From Ruminococcaceae bacterium UBA7075 (GTDB taxonomy: Bacteria; Bacillota; Clostridia; Oscillospirales; Acutalibacteraceae), in assembly GCA_002493635.1 (NCBI GenBank), contig DKZL01000047.1, forward strand, positions 18,473-32,313: a stretch of 13,841 nucleotides of DNA, given 5' to 3'. Shown here piece after piece: positions 5,417-12,243 of the stretch (positions within the stretch are counted from its first letter, which is position 1; every line of letters begins with the position of its first letter). The notes under the pieces were generated by a model, which worked only from the letters and a program-made list of their open reading frames with translations, searched no databases and was not told the DNA's origin. Both the position numbers and the translations under genes were made by a program.

Positions 5417-5583
5417 CTCATTATCACAACTTCTAACATTAACATTAATTTAGCTTACTTAAAGGGATAGACTAAACGCAATCGGAACTTACTTGGGATA
5501 TGGCATATATAAAATTCTCCCACTAAAAATCAGACAACAGTTTTATGCTTAACTGTATCAGTAATAATAAATACTTATTTAAT
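5417..5583. other. Gene-free stretch before the hydrolase terminator
   Basis: AT-rich, with no supported gene. A 6-bp hairpin (ACAGTT at 5537-5542, AACTGT at 5551-5556) is the only structure seen. The plus-strand frame opening at 5545 is antisense to the hydrolase gene and is not credible. Confidence 0.5.
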
Positions 5584-5620
5584 AAGCCGCTCAACTTAAA
5601 CGCTGAGCGGCTTTTATTTT
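5584..5620. terminator. Terminator downstream of the hydrolase operon
   Basis: A perfect 10-bp stem (AAGCCGCTCA at 5584-5593, TGAGCGGCTT at 5604-5613) with a 10-nt loop. It lies 13 nt past the stop of the minus-strand hydrolase gene. The T-rich tail is better on the plus side (TTTTATTTT, 5612-5620) than on the minus side (TTATTAAAT), so it probably works in both directions. Confidence 0.75.
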
Positions 5621-5626
5621 GCATAT

Positions 5627-6940
5627 TTAAAATCCTTTTTGTTTTAGTTCTGCAACAAGCTGAACATAAAATTCACGCACATCAAATCCGTCGATGTTTT
5701 CTCGGTTCATATCAACAACATCGGCATGTGAAATACCCCTTTTGCCCTTTACCGTTAAATACGTGTATTTGCCGTGGGCAAATGAGTCTGTTGATACAAG
5801 TCCGTCATTGTCACCGCTGAAATGCTTTACAAAGTGATAAGACATATTCATCGGAAATTTTCCGCTGACTGCTTTGTTCAGCTTTGAGCCTACGCTCTGA
5901 TAAAATACCGAATCTGAATCAGGCATCTGAATGTTTAGTTCGGCGCAGCGTTCGTATGTAAGGTCTTGTACCGCTGAAATAAAGTCGGGTGTTTCGCCGA
6001 GCTTACGCAGTGCTGAATTATATGTTGCTGCAATTCCGTTTTGCACAGGCTTGGAGATTTTCTCAAGTAGCCAGTCTACAAATACGCAGCCCCTGTTCGG
6101 CGTGCTGATTGTAGTGACTGAGGCAACATATTTGTCTGCACCGCACAGGCTTACCGCATAGCGTGCGTCAAGTCCGCCTTTTGAGTGTGCAATAATATTG
6201 ACCTTTTCGCATCCTGTCTGCTTACAAATAGCTTGTATTCTTTGTGCAAGCTCTGCTCCGCTCAGGTTGACGGGCAACGCTGACTGATGATTGCCAAAAT
6301 ATACGGTTGCTCCGTTTTTGCGCAGTTCATTCGGTATTCTTCCCCAATAGTTAACGTGCTTATAATCCCTGAAAAATACGCCGTGAACCATAAGCAGAGG
6401 ATATTTTGTTTTGCAAATCTGATGAATTTCACGTTGTTTGTTCAAAATATATTTATCGTGCTCAAACCATGCTTCTTTGCTTGTAATTCGGATTATATTC
6501 CACAATGCCCAAATGTGAAGTATGGGAATAGGTCCGCACAAAATACCAATTATACGGTTGGTTATTCCAAGCTGAACAGATGTGCAATATACACGGATAA
6601 TGCCGTTCCAGAATACGAATGCAAGCTCAAGTACGGCAAGTCCTACTGAAATCCACCACAAAACTGAAATGCCTGAAACAATTAATTCAGCTATATAAAA
6701 TACTGTTGTTAAGGTTGCGGCAATCAAAAATGATGTCAGAAGGTCTGCGCCTTCTGCACATACCCGATTGCGAAATGATTTGATTTTGGCATTGCAGACT
6801 GACGGAAAAATATTAATTGCTAAAAATATAATAGTCATAGGAACAAAGGCAATCAAAAGTGAGTGATTTGCCAAAAACATACAACTGCAAGCCAAAAGCG
6901 CAAAAAATAGTCCGTCTGCAACTCGCACTATATTTTTCAT
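5627..6940 (-). CDS. Membrane-anchored alpha/beta hydrolase (lipase/esterase-like)
   Basis: 437 residues. The N-terminal ~150 residues hold about four hydrophobic segments (near 9-45, 67-90, 92-118, 130-150), so the enzyme domain is tethered to the membrane. The rest is an alpha/beta hydrolase resembling bacterial triacylglycerol/lactonizing lipases: LLMVHGVFFRDY at 182-193 (oxyanion region), NYWGRIP at 197-203, the nucleophile motif AHSKGG (Ser253), SGDNDGLVS at 375-383 (likely Asp379) and GISHADVV at 402-409 (His405). The complete triad suggests an active esterase or lipase, substrate unknown. It is the third gene after the sfp-like and PPK2 genes, 18 nt behind the latter, whose last codons contain its GGAG ribosome site. 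The membrane anchor is unusual for secreted lipases and points to lipid or cell-envelope substrates (inference). Confidence 0.82.
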   Translation of the reverse strand: MKNIVRVADGLFFALLACSCMFLANHSLLIAFVPMTIIFLAINIFPSVCNAKIKSFRNRVCAEGADLLTSFLIAATLTTVFYIAELIVSGISVLWWISVGLAVLELAFVFWNGIIRVYCTSVQLGITNRIIGILCGPIPILHIWALWNIIRITSKEAWFEHDKYILNKQREIHQICKTKYPLLMVHGVFFRDYKHVNYWGRIPNELRKNGATVYFGNHQSALPVNLSGAELAQRIQAICKQTGCEKVNIIAHSKGGLDARYAVSLCGADKYVASVTTISTPNRGCVFVDWLLEKISKPVQNGIAATYNSALRKLGETPDFISAVQDLTYERCAELNIQMPDSDSVFYQSVGSKLNKAVSGKFPMNMSYHFVKHFSGDNDGLVSTDSFAHGKYTYLTVKGKRGISHADVVDMNRENIDGFDVREFYVQLVAELKQKGF

Positions 6941-6958
6941 TTATTTTTCATCTCCATT

Positions 6959-7831
6959 TTATCGGGAGTTATCCTCAGCTATCAGGCATTCTCTGTCAGC
7001 CTGCAAACGCTGTTGAGCATCTTCTTCAAGCTCAGGATATTGCGGTGCTATTTTCTTGAATACGTCCAAGACAGCCTCGGATACAAGGTATCGTGTGTAC
7101 CACTTCTTATCTGCCGGCAGTACGTACCACGGACTGTGCTTTGTTGCTGTTGCATTGATTGCAGCTTCATAAGCTTTCATATATTCGTCCCAGTGAGCAC
7201 GCTCTTTAAGGTCGGAGGAGGAAAACTTCCAGTTCTTGATTTTCAGATCAATGCGTTCAAGAAAACGCTTTTTCTGCTCATCTTTTGAAACATTAAGGAA
7301 AAACTTGATAATGCGGTAACCGTTGTTGTATTCGTATTCTTCAAAGTTTTTAATGTCAGTGTAACGGCGTTCAATTACATTTCCCTGTTTGCAGCGGTTC
7401 GGCATTTTTGCCGTTTCATACAGTTTGTGTACCTTTACGACAAGCACGTCTTCATAATATGAACGGTTAAAAATTGCCATTTTTCCTCTTGTCGGAAAGC
7501 ACTTGATTGCTCGCCACAAAAAGCTGTGTGCCGCTTCTTCGCCGCTCGGCTGTTTAAAGGAATACACGTCAATGCCCTGCGGATTAAGTCCACGCATAAC
7601 ATTTTTTATGGTGCTGTCCTTGCCGGCGGCATCCATTGCCTGAAATATAAGCACCAAGCCCTCTTTACCCTCGGAGTAAAGTCTGTCCTGAAATCGCTCC
7701 ATTTTCTCAAGATTTTCCTGAGTTTTTCTGATGATTTTTTCCTTGCTGATACTGTCATCAGGAGCTGTGGCAAACTGCTTTAGCTTAATCTTTTTGTCAC
7801 CCTTGACCGCAAAGTCTTTAAGGCTGCTCAT
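6959..7831 (-). CDS. Polyphosphate kinase 2 family (PPK2) nucleotide kinase
   Basis: 290 residues, a full-length single-domain PPK2. These cytosolic enzymes transfer phosphate between polyphosphate and nucleotides. The Walker A loop is AMDAAGKDSTIK (65-76, K71) and the Walker B region is AIFNRSYYEDVLV at 119-131 (D128). The lid region ERRYTDIKNFEEY (154-166) and WKFSSSDLKERAHWDEY (201-217) are also family-typical. The DAAGKDST form is most like the class that phosphorylates AMP and ADP to ATP, but class assignment from one motif is tentative. The ribosome site GAGGA lies 6 nt before the ATG. The gene begins 9 nt after the sfp-type stop and is followed 18 nt on by the hydrolase, implying one operon. 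No ppk1 or ppx is nearby. Confidence 0.92.
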   Translation of the reverse strand: MSSLKDFAVKGDKKIKLKQFATAPDDSISKEKIIRKTQENLEKMERFQDRLYSEGKEGLVLIFQAMDAAGKDSTIKNVMRGLNPQGIDVYSFKQPSGEEAAHSFLWRAIKCFPTRGKMAIFNRSYYEDVLVVKVHKLYETAKMPNRCKQGNVIERRYTDIKNFEEYEYNNGYRIIKFFLNVSKDEQKKRFLERIDLKIKNWKFSSSDLKERAHWDEYMKAYEAAINATATKHSPWYVLPADKKWYTRYLVSEAVLDVFKKIAPQYPELEEDAQQRLQADRECLIAEDNSR

Positions 7832-7840
7832 AAATATTCC

Positions 7841-8434
7841 TCACAGTCTGATAAATTCTATGTTTTCCGGCATAGTTTCGTATTCAGAGCATACCGAAAC
7901 TGTATAGCCGTCCATATGCCACATTTTAAAATGATAAGTATTTTTTGCAATTTGGCAAATATTCTGACTTACATCAACACTTTTGCTGTTTTGATGGAAT
8001 CCCTTTCCTATACATTTAAGGAAACTTTCCTTGCGTGTCCATAAGTCAAAAAAGCACTGCTGTTTGTCAGCGGAATTTTTGATAAGAGCCATTTCATTGT
8101 CGCAAAAAACAATTTTGCCGAGCTTTTCAGGATTAACATTACGGAATTTTTCAATGTCGCATCCGATTTTTTTATCCGATAAGGCAAACAGCACATATTC
8201 TCCGCTATGAGAAATATTAAAATGAAGTCCGTTGTCAGCTTCGGGCTTGCCGAATTCATTGACAGTAATTTTAGAAGACGGCAAAAATTTCTTTATGAAA
8301 AGTCCGCCTGCGATACAACGCTTTTTGTCGTCACTGAGCTTAAGCCTGCTTACTTTGCAGGCTCTGTCTGCGTCAACTTCGCATACTCGTTTAAGGTCAA
8401 TGTCATTAATTATTGCAATGTAAAGTTTAATCAT
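7841..8434 (-). CDS. Sfp-type 4'-phosphopantetheinyl transferase
   Basis: 197 residues. Transfers phosphopantetheine from CoA to a conserved serine of acyl or peptidyl carrier proteins. Family motifs are FGKPEA at 61-66, FNISHSGEYV at 72-81 (H76), GCDIEK at 91-96 (Mg ligands D93, E95) and FFDLWTRKESFLKCIGKG at 128-145 (E136, K140). It is somewhat short for Sfp (about 224 residues) but has all the catalytic residues. No ACP, NRPS or PKS gene is in the window, so it may serve fatty-acid ACP or a distant cluster. No clear ribosome site precedes the ATG. A TATAAT at 8450-8445 lies only 10 nt upstream, so the leader would be very short if that promoter is used. It is first in the sfp-ppk2-hydrolase run. 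Confidence 0.91.
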   Translation of the reverse strand: MIKLYIAIINDIDLKRVCEVDADRACKVSRLKLSDDKKRCIAGGLFIKKFLPSSKITVNEFGKPEADNGLHFNISHSGEYVLFALSDKKIGCDIEKFRNVNPEKLGKIVFCDNEMALIKNSADKQQCFFDLWTRKESFLKCIGKGFHQNSKSVDVSQNICQIAKNTYHFKMWHMDGYTVSVCSEYETMPENIEFIRL

Positions 8435-8452
8435 AATTTTATTGATTATACA

Positions 8453-8477
8453 ACAAATTTAATTCATAAAAATTTGT
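8453..8477. promoter_or_regulatory. AT-rich inverted repeat upstream of the sfp-type gene
   Basis: A perfect 8-bp inverted repeat (ACAAATTT at 8453-8460, AAATTTGT at 8470-8477) with a 9-nt gap. It sits between the AbrB-like gene and the sfp-type gene, next to the TATAAT at 8450-8445 (minus strand). It could be an operator or a weak hairpin; nothing decides between them. Confidence 0.35.
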
Positions 8478-8501
8478 CTTGTACGATATATTTTATTAGT
8501 A

Positions 8502-8744
8502 TTACTTTATAGCGTCAAAACACTCTTTGCAAATGTGCTTTCCCTTAAACGAAACAAGATTTTGAGTTGAATTGCAAAATACGCATTTGTTCTCTGCCTT
8601 GCAGATGATAATTTTATCATCGTCTGCTTCTATGTGCAGAGTATCTCCGGGGTTGATATTAAGATGGTTTCTGATGTCTTTTGAAATCACAAGGCGACCT
8701 GCCTTGTCAATTTCTCTAAAGTTTGTATAAATCATTAAAATCAC
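8502..8744 (-). CDS. AbrB/SpoVT-type regulator with C-terminal zinc ribbon
   Basis: 80 residues. The N-terminal swapped-hairpin AbrB domain is clear: FREIDKAGRLVISKDIRNHL (9-28), NPGDTLHIEADDDKIIICKA (31-50). After it comes a short CxxC-x14-CxxC module (C54, C57, C72, C75), likely zinc-binding. Proteins of this class are transition-state or developmental regulators in Firmicutes. The start is ambiguous. GTG at 8744 has AAGGA 6 nt upstream, while ATG at 8735 gives a more usual N-terminus with GTGAT just before it. A near-consensus promoter lies at 8795-8767. It is divergent from spmA and upstream of the sfp-type gene (67-nt gap, no clear terminator), so it may be co-transcribed with that operon. 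Targets are unknown. Confidence 0.85.
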   Translation of the reverse strand: MILMIYTNFREIDKAGRLVISKDIRNHLNINPGDTLHIEADDDKIIICKAENKCVFCNSTQNLVSFKGKHICKECFDAIK

Positions 8745-8766
8745 TCTACTTCCTTATTTTTACTAT

Positions 8767-8795
8767 ATTTTACCTTTTTTTGGCATATTTGTCAA
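8767..8795 (-). promoter_or_regulatory. Promoter of the AbrB-like gene
   Basis: On the minus strand, TTGACA at 8795-8790, a 17-nt spacer and TAAAAT at 8772-8767. This gives a predicted start near 8760 and a leader of about 16 nt to the GTG at 8744. Eleven of twelve promoter bases match consensus. Confidence 0.65.
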
Positions 8796-8824
8796 TAAAT
8801 ACCACGAGATATTGGGTGAAAATT

Positions 8825-8853
8825 TTGTAATATTTTTTGTGAGTTTGTAAAAT
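8825..8853 (+). promoter_or_regulatory. Candidate promoter of spmAB
   Basis: TTGTAA at 8825-8830, a 17-nt spacer and TAAAAT at 8848-8853, about 25 nt before the spmA start. In B. subtilis the spm genes depend on a sporulation sigma factor. A sporulation-specific promoter elsewhere in this AT-rich gap cannot be excluded. Confidence 0.38.
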
Positions 8854-8877
8854 TACTGAATAATCAAAGGAGAAATT

Positions 8878-9456
8878 ATGCTTAATTACATATGGAGCGG
8901 TTTAGTTATAATAAGTATTTTATGTGCTGCATTGCTTGGAAACACAAATGAGCTTTCAACGGCATTGCTTGACAGCGGCGCATCATCTATTGAGCTTTTG
9001 CTGAAAATGGCAGGCATAATGTGTCTTTGGTCGGGAATTATGAAAATTGCGGAGGAAAGCGGTTTTACAGCGGTAATTGCTAAGTTTTTTTCGCCGCTTC
9101 TGCGACCGCTTTTTCCTAATCTGAAAAAGGACAGTCCGGCATTCAGAAGTATTACAATGAATATAAGCGCCAACATTCTGGGGTTGGGAAATGCCGCAAC
9201 TCCTTTTGGATTAAAGGCAATGGAGCAGCTGCACACACTTAATAACAAAAATGATACAGCAAGTAACGAAATGGTAATTTTTGTTGTGATGAATACGGCG
9301 TCTCTTCAGCTTTTGCCGACAACTGTCGCCACTTTGCGGCAGTCATACGGCAGTATTGCGCCGTTTGAAATTATTGTTCCTGTCTGGATAAGCTCAGCCT
9401 GTGCCCTTACGGCAGCTCTTACAATAGCGTGTATATTTAATCAGAAAAAGAGATGA
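8878..9456 (+). CDS. spmA: Spore maturation protein A
   Basis: A 192-residue membrane protein of the nucleoside-recognition (Gate) domain family. In Bacillus, SpmA and SpmB are needed for full dehydration of the spore core and therefore for spore heat resistance. Hallmark sequence is NISANILGLGNAATPFGLKA at 95-114, followed by ASLQLLPTTVATLRQSYGS. Hydrophobic segments lie at about 5-21, 38-56, 92-110 and in the last third. The start is set by AAAGGAG at 8867-8873, 5 nt before the ATG. spmB follows 4 nt after the stop. The pair argues that the organism belongs to a sporulating lineage, though homologues also occur in some non-sporulators. Confidence 0.94.
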   Translation: MLNYIWSGLVIISILCAALLGNTNELSTALLDSGASSIELLLKMAGIMCLWSGIMKIAEESGFTAVIAKFFSPLLRPLFPNLKKDSPAFRSITMNISANILGLGNAATPFGLKAMEQLHTLNNKNDTASNEMVIFVVMNTASLQLLPTTVATLRQSYGSIAPFEIIVPVWISSACALTAALTIACIFNQKKR

Positions 9457-9460
9457 TATT

Positions 9461-9967
9461 ATGGAATTTGTAATGCCTGTTTTTGCAGGAATTGTGGTGA
9501 TATTCGGGTTAGTAAAACGAGTGCCTGTGTTTGACATTTTTTTAAAAGGCGCAAAAGAAGGAATGCTGCTGCTTTATAATATTGCACCGACGATAATGGG
9601 ACTTGTGTTTGCAGTAGATTTGCTGCGTTCAAGCGGAGCAATTAATGTGATTTGCAATTTTGTGGAGCCTGCGGCGGATTTTTTGGGATTCCCAAAGGAA
9701 ATAGTGCCTATGGTGCTTTTGCGCCCCGTGTCAGGCAGCGGTTCAACGGCACTGCTGACATCGCTTTATCAGGATTGCGGTCCTGACAGCTTTGCTGGTC
9801 AGGTTGCGTCGGTGCTTGCGGGTTCAAGCGAAACTACTTTTTATGCTGTTGCGATGTATTTTGGAAGCATAAAGGTCAAAAAAATCCGCCATACCCTTGT
9901 TGCTGCTCTGATAGCCGATTTTACCGCTGCCGTAATGAGTATTATAACTGTACGATTTTTTACTTAA
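9461..9967 (+). CDS. spmB: Spore maturation protein B
   Basis: A 168-residue membrane protein, partner of SpmA and of the same Gate-domain family. Signatures are LLRPVSGSGSTALL at 86-99 and GSSETTFYAVAMYFGSI at 121-137; hydrophobic segments run at about 5-18, 36-55 and 145-163. The start ATG follows spmA by 4 nt, with AGAGATGAT (overlapping the spmA stop) as the ribosome site. Length is normal. The final codons and stop (VRFFT, 9953-9967) fall in the start of a family A repeat copy (TTTTTTACTTAACAGGAAACT). The natural C-terminus may have been trimmed or reset by repeat insertion, probably without harm because the conserved core is intact. Confidence 0.94.
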   Translation: MEFVMPVFAGIVVIFGLVKRVPVFDIFLKGAKEGMLLLYNIAPTIMGLVFAVDLLRSSGAINVICNFVEPAADFLGFPKEIVPMVLLRPVSGSGSTALLTSLYQDCGPDSFAGQVASVLAGSSETTFYAVAMYFGSIKVKKIRHTLVAALIADFTAAVMSIITVRFFT

Positions 9968-10000
9968 CAGGAAACTTCCCGGACAGGTGCCGCCTGCCTT
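9955..10000. repeat. Dispersed repeat family A, short copy
   Basis: Starts with ATTTTTTACTTAACAGGAAACT (9955-9976), matching 11267-11289 and 13819-13841. It then jumps directly to CCCGGACAGGTGC (9978-9990), identical to 11339-11351, and ends near CTTCTGCTT. It looks like an internally deleted copy. It fills the spmB-ldh junction and overlaps the spmB stop codon. Confidence 0.65.
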
Positions 10001-10004
10001 CTGC

Positions 10005-10955
10005 TTATATAAATGACGATTTGAAACTGTCGTTCAGAATCTGACAGCAGTTGTCGAGTTTATCAAGCTCTTCTTTTGTAAGTCTCAATTCAATAAGTCT
10101 TTTTGCACCACCCGAATTTAAAATGCATGGGTTGCCGATAAATACATCCTTTTTTCCTCCGTATTCGCCTCTTAATCTTACGGAAACCGTCAGAACGGAA
10201 TTTTCGTTATTCAGAATTGCTCTGATGACTCTTACCATTGCCATTCCTATGCCGTAATAGGTTGCACCTTTAGCTTCAATGATTTTTTGAGCGGCGTCAC
10301 GTACGTCACCTGCAATGCGGTCCAGTTCTTCCATATAAAATGTCCCGGGATTGTCCTCAAGCACATTAATAATCGGCTTTGCGGCGATTAATGCCTGACT
10401 CCACGGTACAAACTCGCTGTCACCGTGTTCGCCTATTACATATGCGTGAATGTTGCGCGGGTCAACCTCAAAATATTCGCCCAGAAGGTATCTGAGTCTT
10501 GCTGTGTCAAGCGTTGTTCCTGTGCCGATTACCTTGGCTGGGTTAAAGCCCGAAAGCTCATAGGTAATGCGTGTCATAATGTCAACCGGATTTGTTGCAA
10601 CAACGAAAATTCCGTCAAATCCGCTCTGTACAACCTCAGGAACAATAGCTTTAAATACATCTGCATTTCTCTTGAGAAGTTCAAGTCTGCTTTCTCCCGG
10701 CTTTTGGTTGACGCCTGCACAAATAAGAACCACGCTTGCATCGCTGCAATCCTGATATGTGCCGTTGTAAATTCTCATACTTGAGTGTGAAAAAGCCAGT
10801 CCGTGATTAAGATCCATTGCTTCACCCTCAGCACGCTTTTCATTCACGTCAACAAGAACAAGTTCATCACAAAGATTTTGATTGAGAGCGGCATATGCAA
10901 AGCTCATACCGACCATACCTGTACCGATAAGCACAACTTTTTTTTGTTTGCCCAT
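10005..10955 (-). CDS. ldh: L-lactate dehydrogenase (probably FBP-activated)
   Basis: 316 residues. Reduces pyruvate to L-lactate with NADH, regenerating NAD in fermentation. The NAD-binding GTGMVG is at 11-16. Q84 in AGVNQKPGESR marks lactate rather than malate specificity. Substrate and catalytic residues are R90, N122, D150, R153 and H177 in IGEHGDS. R155 and H170 correspond to the fructose-1,6-bisphosphate-binding Arg/His of bacterial allosteric LDHs, so activation by FBP is predicted. The ribosome site AAAGGATGA precedes the ATG. It is convergent with spmB across a 37-nt gap filled by a repeat, with no standard terminator visible, and is divergent from nfnA. No convincing Rex operator was found upstream. 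Confidence 0.96.
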   Translation of the reverse strand: MGKQKKVVLIGTGMVGMSFAYAALNQNLCDELVLVDVNEKRAEGEAMDLNHGLAFSHSSMRIYNGTYQDCSDASVVLICAGVNQKPGESRLELLKRNADVFKAIVPEVVQSGFDGIFVVATNPVDIMTRITYELSGFNPAKVIGTGTTLDTARLRYLLGEYFEVDPRNIHAYVIGEHGDSEFVPWSQALIAAKPIINVLEDNPGTFYMEELDRIAGDVRDAAQKIIEAKGATYYGIGMAMVRVIRAILNNENSVLTVSVRLRGEYGGKKDVFIGNPCILNSGGAKRLIELRLTKEELDKLDNCCQILNDSFKSSFI

Positions 10956-11052
10956 AAAATCATCCTTTCAAAATATTAATACCTGTGTATCATTTGCAAT
11001 TTGTGAAAGTTTATTCGTTATTTTTAAAAGCTGATTTTATGATTTTCTTTGC

Positions 11053-11081
11053 ATAATAACACATAATTTAGAATATCACAA
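11053..11081 (-). promoter_or_regulatory. Candidate promoter of ldh
   Basis: On the minus strand, TTGTGA at 11081-11076, a 17-nt spacer and TATTAT at 11058-11053. The leader to the ldh start would be about 90 nt. Other AT-rich -10-like sites exist nearby, so this is tentative. Confidence 0.38.
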
Positions 11082-11164
11082 CAATAAATACTTTTTTAAT
11101 TCGTGCAAATCGACGAAACATTAAAGAATGGCAAATCTTATATTTAAAAACTCGCAGAATAACC

Positions 11165-11193
11165 TTGAAACTATTTGTATTTTGTGCTAAAAT
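11165..11193 (+). promoter_or_regulatory. Candidate promoter of nfnAB
   Basis: TTGAAA at 11165-11170, a 17-nt spacer and TAAAAT at 11188-11193. Transcription from here would give a leader of about 200 nt that includes the whole family A repeat at 11267-11368. No better promoter was seen closer to nfnA. Confidence 0.45.
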
Positions 11194-11266
11194 TAAGTGA
11201 AATAAGCAGAGGTGTGTACGTATTTGTTGTGCAGTCGATTTGCGGAACTTTTAGCTTTTATAAATC

Positions 11267-11368
11267 TGTTTTTTACTTTACAGGAAACTGCACGGTAGCA
11301 CTCGGGCATAGAAGAGTATTTTCATATGTTGTTATCTGCCCGGACAGGTGCAGCCCACCGGCTGCTAT
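11267..11368. repeat. Dispersed repeat family A, longest copy
   Basis: Begins TGTTTTTTACTTTACAGGAAAC (matching 13819-13841 and 9955-9976), contains GGGCATAGAAG at 11304-11314 (as at 2942-2952) and ends CCCGGACAGGTGC...CCACCGGCTGCT at 11339-11367 (as at 2049-2075 and 9978-9999). It lies wholly in the leader before nfnA. The short plus-strand frame through it has no homology that I recognise. Confidence 0.65.
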
Positions 11369-11399
11369 TGTGATTTTATAAACGAAAGGAAAAGGGAAA

Positions 11400-12242
11400 A
11401 TGTACAAAATAGTTAAGAAAAAATCTCTTAACCCAACTGTTACATTAATGGAAATTGATGCTCCGCTCATTGCCAAAAAGGCTGAGCCGGGTCAGTTCAT
11501 CATTCTCAGGGTTGACGAGGACGGCGAGCGTATTCCGCTTACAGTTGCAGGTTATGACAGAGAAGCAGGCACAGTTCGCATTATTTTCCAGGTGGTAGGC
11601 GCTACAACAGAAAAGCTCAATCATCTTGAAGAGGGTGACTTTATTCATGACTTTGTAGGTCCGCTCGGTGTTCCGACCCACACAGACGGTCTTAAAAAGG
11701 TTTGTGTTGTCGGCGGCGGCGTTGGCTGCGCAATTGCACTTCCTGTTGCTGAAAAGCTCCACGAAATCGGCTGTGAGGTTCATTCAATTGTTGGTTTCAG
11801 AAATAAAGACCTCGTTATTCTTGAAGATGAATTCAGGGCTTGCTCCGATAAATTTGTTATGATGACAGATGACGGTTCTTACGGCGATAAGGGTGTTGTT
11901 ACTGCTCCTCTTGAAGAACTCATTAAAGCAGGCGAGAACTACGATCTGGTTATTACAATCGGTCCGCTTATTATGATGAAGTTTGTTGTAAAAACAACAA
12001 AGCCTTACAATATTCCGACTACTGTATCTATGAATCCTATTATGATTGACGGCACAGGTATGTGCGGCGGCTGTCGTCTTACTGTTGACGGAGAAACAAA
12101 GTTTGCCTGTGTTGACGGCCCTGACTTTGACGGATTTAAGGTTGACTTTGACGAGGCTATGAAGCGCGGCGCAATGTATAAGCCGTTTGAGCGCAAGGCT
12201 CACGAGGAAACCTGTAACTTATTCAAGAAGGAGGTCGAGTAA
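11400..12242 (+). CDS. nfnA: NADH-dependent ferredoxin:NADP+ oxidoreductase small subunit
   Basis: 280 residues, the FAD and [2Fe-2S] subunit of the Nfn electron-bifurcating transhydrogenase. It couples NADPH oxidation to reduction of NAD and ferredoxin, or the reverse, in the cytosol. It resembles PyrK/sulfide dehydrogenase beta. FAD site: RIPLTVAGYD at 44-53. NAD-binding loop: VVGGGVGCAIALPVA at 103-117. Cluster ligands: C222, C225 and C237, with D217 in place of the fourth cysteine of PyrK, consistent with the Asp-ligated cluster reported for Nfn; this distinguishes it from PyrK. The ribosome site GAAAGGAAAAGG precedes the ATG. Its stop is 1 nt before the nfnB start, so translation is coupled. 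No pyrD lies beside it, further excluding a dihydroorotate dehydrogenase role. Confidence 0.93.
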   Translation: MYKIVKKKSLNPTVTLMEIDAPLIAKKAEPGQFIILRVDEDGERIPLTVAGYDREAGTVRIIFQVVGATTEKLNHLEEGDFIHDFVGPLGVPTHTDGLKKVCVVGGGVGCAIALPVAEKLHEIGCEVHSIVGFRNKDLVILEDEFRACSDKFVMMTDDGSYGDKGVVTAPLEELIKAGENYDLVITIGPLIMMKFVVKTTKPYNIPTTVSMNPIMIDGTGMCGGCRLTVDGETKFACVDGPDFDGFKVDFDEAMKRGAMYKPFERKAHEETCNLFKKEVE

Positions 12243-12243
12243 T

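Noticed and set aside
5545..5820. 91-codon plus-strand frame across the terminator at 5584-5613 and the hydrolase 3' end
   Set aside because: Antisense to the hydrolase, crosses a terminator hairpin, and the translation has no domain features.
8502..8744. Antitoxin of a MazEF-type toxin-antitoxin pair, from the AbrB-like fold
   Set aside because: No toxin-sized gene follows it. The downstream gene is a phosphopantetheinyl transferase, and the zinc-ribbon tail fits a transition-type regulator better.
10990..11015. Rex (NADH-sensing) operator upstream of ldh, from TTTGTGAAAGTTTATTCG
   Set aside because: Only one half-site resembles the TTGTGA/TCACAA consensus; the other half does not pair, so no palindrome is present.
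11175..11381. 68-codon plus-strand frame before nfnA
   Set aside because: It runs through the family A repeat, and the repeat's other copies are not open in the same way. The start lies in the promoter region without a ribosome site.
11400..12242. Dihydroorotate dehydrogenase electron-transfer subunit PyrK
   Set aside because: The first cluster cysteine is replaced by Asp, no pyrD is adjacent, and an nfnB-type gene follows by 1 nt.
12187..12243. Longer start for nfnB giving 481 residues
   Set aside because: It would overlap nfnA by 56 nt and has no ribosome site, while AAGGAGG sits before the ATG at 12244 and the resulting N-terminus fits the family.
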